A DNA stretch of 5,615 nucleotides from Gammaproteobacteria bacterium (lineage in GTDB: Bacteria; Pseudomonadota; Gammaproteobacteria; CAJXQU01): assembly GCA_026984275.1 (NCBI GenBank), contig JALSSM010000011.1:1-5615 (forward strand). Direction: 5' to 3'. Positions 1 to 5,328 of the stretch are shown piece after piece. Position 1 is the first letter of the stretch; each line of letters opens with the position of its first letter. A program made the position numbers and the translations under genes. The notes under the pieces are model-generated. The model worked only from the letters and a program-made list of their open reading frames with translations. It had not been told where the DNA came from and ran no database searches.

Positions 1-1
1 A

Positions 2-799
2 ACAGGGACTCTGCAACTGAATGCCTATCATGAAGGCGGTAATATCGTCATTGAAATCGTAGATGATGGAGCCGGTCTCAATAAAGAAAAAATTCTGAGT
101 AAAGCACGTGAAAACGGCCTGGTAGGGGAAGATGAAGTCTTACCAGATGAAAAAATACATGAGTTGATTTTTGCTCCTGGATTTTCTACTGCATCAGAAG
201 TGAGTGATGTTTCCGGGCGTGGTGTTGGTATGGATGTTGTCATGAGGAATATCCGTGATCTCGGTGGTGTGGTTGAAATAAAATCTGAGGAAGGTGTTGG
301 TTCAACCTTTACAATTCGTTTGCCTCTCACCTTAGCCATTCTTGATGGACAATTAATACGTGTTGGAGAACATGTTTATATTATTCCACTGATTTCCATT
401 ATCGAATCATTACAGATCGAGTCAGAAAATTGTAACTCTGTTGCAGGTAAAGCAGAGCTTTATAAATTACGCGAAGATTATATTTCCGTTGTGCGCTTGC
501 ATAAGCTTTTTAATATCACTCCAGACAGTACCGATCTTTCAAAGGGGCTGCTCGTTGTTGCAGAATCGGAAGGTCACAAAGTTGGTTTGTTTGTCGACGA
601 TTTAATGGCACAACAGCAGGTCGTTATAAAGAGTCTGGAAACGAACTATCAAAAAGTGGATGGTATTTCTGGCGCCACGATTCTTGGTGATGGCACAGTA
701 GCGATGATCCTTGATCTGCCAGGCCTGGTCAGATTATCAAGAACAACGACACGCGAACCAGAAACAAAAACATTCAGCATAGAGGAAGCCGTGGCATAG
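2..799 (+). CDS. cheA: CheA chemotaxis histidine kinase, C-terminal part (5' end outside window)
   Basis: CheA phosphorylates itself on a His in its (missing) P1 domain and passes phosphate to CheY and CheB, under receptor and CheW control. The window holds about 265 residues in a frame open from base 2. They cover the late part of the P4 ATP-binding domain: the G1-like box DDGAGLN (bases 62-82), FAPGFST and the glycine-rich GRGVGMDVV. The CheW-like P5 domain follows, opening with LPLTLAILDG, with the ATILGDG segment near its end. The match to E. coli CheA is close and nearly gapless from memory. The N box, dimerisation, P2 and P1 domains lie upstream of the window. The frame ends at TAG 797-799, and cheW starts 19 bases later, so the two are almost certainly co-transcribed. 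An ATG at 164 opens the same frame but is internal, not the true start. Identity is very secure; the kinase's output pathway cannot be read from this fragment. Confidence 0.97.
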   Translation, partial: TGTLQLNAYHEGGNIVIEIVDDGAGLNKEKILSKARENGLVGEDEVLPDEKIHELIFAPGFSTASEVSDVSGRGVGMDVVMRNIRDLGGVVEIKSEEGVGSTFTIRLPLTLAILDGQLIRVGEHVYIIPLISIIESLQIESENCNSVAGKAELYKLREDYISVVRLHKLFNITPDSTDLSKGLLVVAESEGHKVGLFVDDLMAQQQVVIKSLETNYQKVDGISGATILGDGTVAMILDLPGLVRLSRTTTREPETKTFSIEEAVA

Positions 800-804
800 C
801 CCGC

Positions 805-811
805 AAGGAAG
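805..811 (+). promoter_or_regulatory. Ribosome binding site of cheW
   Basis: AAGGAAG lies 7 bases before the cheW ATG at 819, in the short gap after the cheA stop. It supports that start over later ATGs in the same frame. Confidence 0.7.
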
Positions 812-818
812 TCAACAT

Positions 819-1340
819 ATGGAAATTGAAAATCAAATTGACACACTCTCGATGATGAATTCAGATCCGGATTTGAATTCTGAGCAGTTTCTCAGTTTTT
901 TTCTGGCAGGTGAAGAATATGGGGTTGATATCTTACGAGTACAGGAAATTAAATGCTGGGAAAGTGCAACTGAAATACCCAACTCGCCTGAATATATCAA
1001 AGGTGTCATTAATCTCCGTGGAATCATTGTACCCATTGTTGATCTCCGCCAGCGTTTTGATCTTGAAGCGGTTGAATACAATGAAACAACGGTCGTCATT
1101 GTCCTTAATGTAAAAAATGGTGATAAGGAAAGAACAGTTGGTTTTGTTGTTGATGCTGTGTCGGAAGTTTATAGCATCGAGAGTGATTTACTCCAGGCGC
1201 CACCTGAAATGGGAAATTCGATTGACCTGAATTTTGTCAAAGGTCTGACATCTGTTAATGACAATATGGTTGTCTTATTAGATGTTGATAAGTTGATGGT
1301 GATGGAAGATTCAAACGAGATAGAAAGCCTGGAGGCATAA
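819..1340 (+). CDS. cheW: CheW coupling protein
   Basis: CheW links receptor tips to the P5 domain of CheA in chemoreceptor arrays. The 173-residue product has a single CheW fold after an N-terminal stretch of about 20 polar residues. Recognisable segments are QFLSFFLAGEEYGVDIL, the VQEI receptor-contact segment, INLRGIIVPIVDLR with the conserved Arg, VVIVL, VGFVVDAVSEV and a C-terminal helix after FVKGL. Length and order match E. coli CheW (about 167 residues). The ATG at 819 has the ribosome binding site AAGGAAG 7 bases upstream. The gene sits between cheA and the receptor, the usual arrangement in compact che operons. Its last codons contain the ribosome binding site of the next small ORF. 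Nothing is missing from the family core. Confidence 0.97.
   Translation: MEIENQIDTLSMMNSDPDLNSEQFLSFFLAGEEYGVDILRVQEIKCWESATEIPNSPEYIKGVINLRGIIVPIVDLRQRFDLEAVEYNETTVVIVLNVKNGDKERTVGFVVDAVSEVYSIESDLLQAPPEMGNSIDLNFVKGLTSVNDNMVVLLDVDKLMVMEDSNEIESLEA
1331..1335 (+). promoter_or_regulatory. Strong ribosome binding site within the 3' end of cheW
   Basis: GGAGG sits in the last cheW codons, 10 bases before ATG 1346. It is the best Shine-Dalgarno match in the cheW-receptor gap and points to translation of the small ORF at 1346 rather than of the receptor start at 1517. Confidence 0.55.
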
Positions 1341-1345
1341 ATATC

Positions 1346-1492
1346 ATGGAACAGATTATGCTTAGTGAAAAAGATAAAAAAGAAAAACCAATGTTATCCA
1401 GAGTTGTAAGGCGGTATTCAGGAAAGCGAAAAGATGGCCTTATTGAAAGCCCATTTTTAGAGATACTTTCTCTTATGGCCTGGAATGGTTGA
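1346..1492 (+). CDS. Small 48-residue basic ORF, in frame with the downstream receptor (leader peptide or broken N-terminal extension)
   Basis: I do not recognise this product. It starts at an ATG 10 bases after a GGAGG ribosome binding site and 5 bases after the cheW stop, and ends at TGA 1490-1492. The first half is strongly basic (KDKKEKP, then VVRRYSGKRK at about residues 20-29); the end is hydrophobic (FLEILSLMAW). There is no clear signal peptide or membrane span. The frame is the same as that of the receptor: after the TGA there are eight sense codons and then the receptor ATG at 1517, with no other stop. It could be a coupled leader ORF, a true small protein, or the N-terminal part of the receptor cut off by one nonsense change or sequencing error. 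Coding status is uncertain because the ORF is short; the ribosome binding site and tight spacing favour translation. Confidence 0.5.
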   Translation: MEQIMLSEKDKKEKPMLSRVVRRYSGKRKDGLIESPFLEILSLMAWNG

Positions 1493-1516
1493 TCAAAGTC
1501 TAATAGAGATGAACAA

Positions 1517-3910
1517 ATGAAAGTAAAGCTCATTGAAACAAGTTTCGCCGCTCTTGAACCGCAAGCCGAGATCCTGGTTAAACGATTCTATGAAGAATTG
1601 TTCCGACAATATCCGGCTGTTAAACCCTTATTCAAAACGACTGATCAAAATAAACAACAACAAAAATTATTGGCTGCATTAAAGCTGGTTGTTAGTCGTT
1701 TACGCAACCCGAAAAAACTGGAAAAAGCATTACAAGAAATGGGTAAAAGGCACCAGCAGTATGGTGCACTGGCAGAACATTATCCAGCAGTTACTGAAAC
1801 ACTTTTGGCCGTTATGGAAGAATTAGCAGGCGATTTATGGACACAAGATGTCCAGGAAGCCTGGACTGAGGCATTAAATTTTGTCGCAACAACAATGTTA
1901 GAAGCATACGAAGAGATTGAGGAAAAACCAATGGCAACTACCCGCAAAACTAACAAACAGGATAACGAAGAACTTACCCGTCTACGCTCAGCAGTCAATG
2001 GGGTGCTTTCACCAATAATGATGGTCGATCGAGATCTTATTATTACTTATGTGAATCAGGCAACGATCGATCTGCTTGGCGGTGCTGCAGATGAATTGAG
2101 GAAGGCTTTCCCTGGTTTTGATGTTGATAAAATTGTTGGTAGTTGTATTGATGAATTCCATCAGCACCCCGAACATCAGCGTAAATTATTAAGTGATCCT
2201 GCAAACCTGCCTTATTCAACAGATATACAGGTTGGTAATTTACAATTTAATCTCAATGTAACGGCACAAATTGATGATAAGGGTAATTATATTGGTAACA
2301 CGCTTGAATGGCATGATGTTACAGAAGTTCGTAAAAAAGAGATTGAAGTCGCACGTTTACAATCAGCCGTTGATGGTGCTCAAGCTAATCTGATGCTTTG
2401 TGATGAAGATTTGAATATTACTTATGCAAACCCTGCCGTGGTTGAGATGCTGGAAGCAAGGGAAGCAGAACTAAAAGCTCTTTTCCCCAATTTTAATCCA
2501 AGAGAACTGGTTGGAACGAATATTGACCAGTTTCATAAGAACCCTGCACACCAGCGTGGAATGCTGGCAGACATTTCAAAATTGCCAGCCAAAGCTGAAA
2601 TTAAAGTTGCCGATCTTCAATTTTCGGTAAATGCAACAGCGGTTACCGATGCAGAAGGGAACTACATGGGTAACATGGTTGAATGGATGGATATTACGGA
2701 ACAAAAAGATGCAGAACAACAGATCAAGTATGTGATAGACAGAGCTTCTGAAGGCAAGCTGGACTGGCGGATCCAGGATACTGATCAATACAGTGGTTTT
2801 GTAAAGATTGTGGCTGATGGGATCAATACCGTCATGGATGTAGTTTCTGCTCCTGTTGAGGAGATAAGTAAAGTGATCCACCAAATATCAGAAGGTGATC
2901 TGACAGGTAAAATTGAAGGTGAATATCGGGGTGATTTTGATGAAATGGCCAAGGCAACTGAAGAATGCATCAGAACCTTGCGAGAGATGGTTAGCGATAT
3001 TCGTGAGAATGCTGCGAGTCTGCAAACATCAGCCAGTGAAATTGCTCAGGGCAATATGGATCTGAGTAATCGTACCGAACAACAGGCTTCATCCCTGGAA
3101 GAAACAGCGTCCAGTATGGAAGAAATAACAGGTACGGTTCGGCAGACGGCCGATAATGCAAGGCAGGCCAACCAGTTGTCAGCCAGCTCACGGGATCTGG
3201 CAGAAAAAGGTAGCGAAGTTGTTGATAGTGCAGTCGCTGCGATGTCCGAAATTAACGCTTCAAGTCGTAAAATTTCTGACATCATTGGTGTCATTGACGA
3301 AATTGCTTTTCAGACCAATTTACTGGCATTGAATGCTGCTGTTGAAGCAGCAAGAGCTGGAGAGCAGGGTCGTGGTTTTGCCGTAGTAGCCTCAGAAGTG
3401 CGTAATCTGGCACAACGTTCTGCTGGAGCGGCAAAAGAGATTAAAAACCTGATTAATGACAGTGTTCAGAAAGTCGAAGAAGGATCAAGATTGGTTGATG
3501 AATCTGGCAACATGCTTGGCGAGATCACAGATTCTGCGAAAAAAGTCAGCGATATTATTGCTGAGATTGCGGCCGCCTCTCAGGAACAGTCCATTGGTAT
3601 TGAACAGGTCAATAAAGCCGTCACACAAATGGATCAGGGCACACAACAAAATGCAGCACTGGTCGAAGAAGCGGCAGCGGCAAGCGAATCAATGGATGAG
3701 CAATCCAGAAGTCTTCTTGAGCAAATGAATTTCTTCAATACTGGCAATGTTCAGTCAGTAGCTCCACAGGAACGACGTAACGAAGATCGACCATGGAGCA
3801 ATGAATCAGGATCAGCTGAAAATACTGTGACTGCATCTGCCCCGGTTGCACCCGTAAAAGTTGCTGCTGCAAGTACCAGTCTGGACAGTGATGAGTGGGA
3901 AGAGTTCTAG
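1517..3910 (+). CDS. Soluble globin-PAS-PAS-HAMP methyl-accepting chemotaxis receptor (Aer2-like, probable haem gas/redox sensor)
   Basis: A cytoplasmic receptor of 797 residues with no signal peptide or membrane segment. Residues 5-131 form a globin of the flavohaemoglobin type: Tyr25 (B10), Phe39 (CD1), Gln49 (E7), proximal His79 (F8) and Tyr89 align with E. coli Hmp. Two related PAS domains follow (about 156-271 and 281-396), each with FHxxPxHQR and an EWxDxTE strand as in the haem-PAS of P. aeruginosa Aer2. Residues about 399-492 look like two HAMP units, the second with APVEEISKVI and GDL. The signalling hairpin has the conserved tip IDEIAFQTNLLALNA (593-607) and about 125 residues after it, matching the 36-heptad class, with methylation-type Glu/Gln pairs near 521-536. 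A linker of about 50 residues ends in EWEEF, a CheR-binding pentapeptide like Aer2's GWEEF. ATG 1517 is the only start after TGA 1490 that includes the whole globin, and its ribosome binding site is weak. The family call is secure; haem binding and ligand are inferred. Confidence 0.95.
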   Translation: MKVKLIETSFAALEPQAEILVKRFYEELFRQYPAVKPLFKTTDQNKQQQKLLAALKLVVSRLRNPKKLEKALQEMGKRHQQYGALAEHYPAVTETLLAVMEELAGDLWTQDVQEAWTEALNFVATTMLEAYEEIEEKPMATTRKTNKQDNEELTRLRSAVNGVLSPIMMVDRDLIITYVNQATIDLLGGAADELRKAFPGFDVDKIVGSCIDEFHQHPEHQRKLLSDPANLPYSTDIQVGNLQFNLNVTAQIDDKGNYIGNTLEWHDVTEVRKKEIEVARLQSAVDGAQANLMLCDEDLNITYANPAVVEMLEAREAELKALFPNFNPRELVGTNIDQFHKNPAHQRGMLADISKLPAKAEIKVADLQFSVNATAVTDAEGNYMGNMVEWMDITEQKDAEQQIKYVIDRASEGKLDWRIQDTDQYSGFVKIVADGINTVMDVVSAPVEEISKVIHQISEGDLTGKIEGEYRGDFDEMAKATEECIRTLREMVSDIRENAASLQTSASEIAQGNMDLSNRTEQQASSLEETASSMEEITGTVRQTADNARQANQLSASSRDLAEKGSEVVDSAVAAMSEINASSRKISDIIGVIDEIAFQTNLLALNAAVEAARAGEQGRGFAVVASEVRNLAQRSAGAAKEIKNLINDSVQKVEEGSRLVDESGNMLGEITDSAKKVSDIIAEIAAASQEQSIGIEQVNKAVTQMDQGTQQNAALVEEAAAASESMDEQSRSLLEQMNFFNTGNVQSVAPQERRNEDRPWSNESGSAENTVTASAPVAPVKVAAASTSLDSDEWEEF
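1532..1909 (+). other. Globin domain of the receptor (flavohaemoglobin / single-domain globin type)
   Basis: This stretch encodes receptor residues about 6-131. Aligned by eye to E. coli Hmp, RFYEELFRQYPAVKPLF matches helix B through CD1 (Tyr B10, Phe CD1), QQQKLL supplies Gln at E7, GKRH supplies the proximal His, and HYPAV ten residues later matches the Tyr95 segment of Hmp; EAW begins helix G. Spacing between these residues is the same as in Hmp apart from a short deletion before the proximal His. The FAD/NAD reductase part of flavohaemoglobin is absent. Classical sensor globins such as HemAT belong to a different globin lineage, so this is an uncommon module to find on a chemoreceptor. 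Confidence 0.88.
1919..1933 (+). promoter_or_regulatory. Possible internal ribosome binding site and start codon inside the receptor gene
   Basis: GAGGAA (1919-1924) lies 6 bases before an in-frame ATG at 1931, receptor Met139, exactly in the linker between the globin and the first PAS domain. It is a better Shine-Dalgarno site than the one before the full-length start at 1517. Initiation here would give a 659-residue PAS-PAS-HAMP receptor without the globin, close to known two-PAS Aer2 proteins. GAG and GAA are common codons in Glu-rich segments, so the site could be chance. Confidence 0.4.
1982..2704 (+). repeat. Tandem PAS domain pair (two homologous 116-residue units, period 375 bases)
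   Basis: Unit 1 spans about 1982-2329 and unit 2 about 2357-2704, an exact period of 125 codons. The proteins align without gaps with about 53 of 116 positions identical by hand count. Shared landmarks are SAV-x-G at the start, ITYxN, FPxF, VGxxIDxFHxxPxHQR, LQFxxNxTA, GNYxGN and EWxDxTE. His215/His220 and Trp265 in unit 1 match His340/His345 and Trp390 in unit 2. In Aer2 a His of this helix binds haem iron and the matching Trp stabilises bound O2. The DNA copies have diverged, so the duplication is old. Confidence 0.85.
3896..3910 (+). other. C-terminal CheR-tethering pentapeptide EWEEF plus stop
   Basis: The receptor ends in Glu-Trp-Glu-Glu-Phe. It fits the xWxxF tether known from E. coli Tsr/Tar (NWETF) and P. 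aeruginosa Aer2 (GWEEF), which bind the beta-subdomain of specific CheR proteins. It follows a flexible Ala/Pro/Ser-rich linker (receptor residues about 741-792). A cognate CheR is therefore expected, but none lies inside the window. Confidence 0.85.
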
Positions 3911-3970
3911 GCTCTATTCTCCATCAAAATCCATTCAGAAAAAATTAGAGGGAAACAGGGAGACTGACCA
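3911..3970 (+). promoter_or_regulatory. Receptor-parA intergenic spacer with parA ribosome binding site
   Basis: This 60-base gap is A-rich and has no clear stem with a T tract, so no terminator is called. GGGAG at 3958-3962 lies 8 bases before the ATG at 3971 and fixes the parA start. A weak promoter cannot be excluded, but no convincing -35/-10 pair is visible. Confidence 0.5.
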
Positions 3971-4753
3971 ATGAGAATACTTTCTGTCATAAATCAGAAA
4001 GGTGGCGTCGGTAAGACAACCACAACAGTCAATCTTGCACATGCGCTGGCATTGTCAGGAAAAAAAGTGACGGTTATCGATCTTGATCCTCAGTCTCATC
4101 TGGCCAGTAGTCTTGGTTTGAATGGGCGTGACTATGTCGGAATGGATGAAGTACTACTGAAGGGAGCACCCATCAAACCTTCGATGATAAAGGTTCGTGA
4201 GAATCTGAATCTGATCCCGGCAGGTGCAGATCTGGGACAAATTGAACATCTTGTAGAAGCTGGTGCAAAAAAAGGTGCTCGATTAAAACAGGCTTTAACA
4301 GGAAATTTACAGGATCAGGATTATATTCTAATTGATTGTCCACCAGCATCAGGCTTGCTCGCTGTAAATGCTCTAATGGCCAGTAATGAAGTTTTAATCC
4401 CAGTTGCTGGTGATTATTTATCACTGGAAGGATTGTCATTTTTAATGGCAACCATAAAAAACTTTGAGCAGAAGCTTGGACATAAACTCAAAGAGAGAAT
4501 TGTACTAACACGCTTTCATGTGCGAAGGCGTTTGCCAAAGGAAATACTGGAAAAAATTCTGGAGTATTTCCCAGGTAAAATTTTTGCTACTCAGATTCGG
4601 GAAACAGCCGCTCTTGCAGAATGTCCGGGAGCAGGAAAAACAATTTTTGAATATCGGCCAAAAAATAATGGTGCGATTGACTATAGAGAATTAGCAGAAG
4701 ATTTAAAGTTTGATCGAACGCTTTCTCCTGTACATGAAGGTGAAGTCCTGTGA
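3971..4753 (+). CDS. ParA/MinD-family ATPase, probable positioning factor for the cytoplasmic chemoreceptor array
   Basis: ParA-type ATPases dimerise on ATP, bind DNA non-specifically and move cargo along the nucleoid. The 260-residue product starts with the deviant Walker A box KGGVGKTT (residues 10-17, signature Lys10 and catalytic Lys15), has DLDPQ (37-41), Walker B ILIDCPP with Asp122, and the C-terminal GKTIFEYRPKNNGAIDY segment typical of the family. There is no N-terminal DNA-binding domain as in plasmid P1-type ParA; the basic patch HVRRR (183-187) is a candidate for non-specific DNA contact. It lies between a soluble receptor and a STAS protein in a che operon. By analogy with PpfA of R. 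sphaeroides, and less closely ParC of Vibrio, it probably positions or segregates the array. No parB or origin is present, so a replicon-partition role is unlikely. Family is certain; the cargo is inferred. Confidence 0.93.
   Translation: MRILSVINQKGGVGKTTTTVNLAHALALSGKKVTVIDLDPQSHLASSLGLNGRDYVGMDEVLLKGAPIKPSMIKVRENLNLIPAGADLGQIEHLVEAGAKKGARLKQALTGNLQDQDYILIDCPPASGLLAVNALMASNEVLIPVAGDYLSLEGLSFLMATIKNFEQKLGHKLKERIVLTRFHVRRRLPKEILEKILEYFPGKIFATQIRETAALAECPGAGKTIFEYRPKNNGAIDYRELAEDLKFDRTLSPVHEGEVL
4737..4743 (+). promoter_or_regulatory. Ribosome binding site for the GTG start of the STAS gene
   Basis: AAGGTGA lies inside the end of parA, 6 bases before GTG 4750. The GTGA overlap with the parA stop (TGA 4751-4753) suggests translational coupling of the two genes. 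Confidence 0.65.
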
Positions 4754-5298
4754 CTGACGAAATAGCTGACGTTGATCAGCCACTCAAAGGCCTTAAGCGA
4801 ACAAAGAAAAAATCTCTGATTGGTATCGACCCATTGGCCTGGTTGAATGAAGATGAGTCTGATAAGGAAGAAGTATCTATAGATTTAGGCGAGAAGGTGG
4901 CCAAATCCGAAATAGTTGAAAAAGAATCTGAAGAGTTATCGGATGAGTTCAATGAAACAGAAACGAATGATCAGGATATTATGGAAGAAGAGGTGATTGA
5001 AATGGAAGTAGAACAAAGTGAAAACAATTCGGGTGACTGCTTCAAGCTTGAAAGCTCAATCTCTATCGCAGATGTTAGTACGTTACATGAGCAGTTAAAA
5101 ATCTATCTTGATCAGAAAAATGAGTTAGAAATTGATTGTTCAGAAGTGGAATCTGTTGATGCAGCGGCCTTGCAACTGTTTATCGCTTTTTTGTACGAAG
5201 CAGAAAAACAGAATAAAAAAGTGATCTGGAAAGAACCATCAGATTTACTTCGGGCAACGATAAAAATGATGGGATTGAATAATGATTTTAAAATATAA
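4750..5298 (+). CDS. STAS-domain protein with basic N-terminal motif and acidic linker, partner of the ParA ATPase
   Basis: The 182-residue product has three parts. Residues 12-32 are Lys-rich then hydrophobic (KRTKKKSLIGIDPLAWL), similar in style to ParA-stimulating N-terminal peptides of ParB proteins. Residues about 33-95 are very rich in Glu, Asp and Ser, low in hydrophobics and probably disordered. Residues 96-182 form a STAS domain: ELEIDCSEVESVDAAALQL, then a helix, KKVIWKEPS and a final helix RATIKMMGL. In SpoIIAA-type proteins the Asp before the switch helix is followed by a phosphorylated Ser or Thr; here it is Ala138, with Ala140 in place of the usual Gly, so kinase control at that site seems lost. 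Start is GTG, overlapping the parA stop by four bases with a good ribosome binding site. STAS proteins occur in several che clusters with unclear roles. I infer an adaptor between ParA and the array; the STAS call itself is firm. Confidence 0.85.
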   Translation: MTDEIADVDQPLKGLKRTKKKSLIGIDPLAWLNEDESDKEEVSIDLGEKVAKSEIVEKESEELSDEFNETETNDQDIMEEEVIEMEVEQSENNSGDCFKLESSISIADVSTLHEQLKIYLDQKNELEIDCSEVESVDAAALQLFIAFLYEAEKQNKKVIWKEPSDLLRATIKMMGLNNDFKI

Positions 5299-5328
5299 GA
5301 AAAGTAGTGATTCCTTCGGAAAATCAAC

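Noticed and set aside
164..166. ATG at 164 as the start of a separate gene
   Set aside because: The same frame is open to the window start and encodes conserved CheA sequence, including the DDGAGLN box, upstream of it.
1490..1492. TGA as a selenocysteine codon joining the small ORF to the receptor
   Set aside because: No stable hairpin of the bacterial SECIS kind follows the TGA, and receptors of this family are not selenoproteins.
1255..1533. Reverse-strand open frame across the cheW-receptor gap
   Set aside because: It overlaps the cheW end, has no plausible ribosome binding site or recognisable domain, and the opposite strand gives a better explanation.
1982..2704. PAS domains as FAD-binding, as in E. 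coli Aer
   Set aside because: The FHxxPxHQR helix and EWxDxT strand match haem-PAS of Aer2, and the membrane and F1 regions of Aer are absent; still only inferred.
2576..3294. Several reverse-strand and shifted open frames inside the receptor gene
   Set aside because: They are antisense or out-of-frame shadows of the conserved PAS, HAMP and hairpin coding sequence; their translations look like no protein.
3911..3970. Terminator or separate promoter before parA
   Set aside because: No GC-rich stem with a T tract and no convincing promoter boxes; the gap is short and consistent with one operon.
3971..4753. ParA as a plasmid or chromosome partition gene
   Set aside because: No parB, parS repeats or replication gene is nearby, and the gene is embedded in a che operon with tight spacing.
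5311..5321. Small hairpin TTCC-TTC-GGAA over the weak ribosome binding site of the last gene
   Set aside because: Only four base pairs with a three-base loop; too weak to call a regulatory structure.
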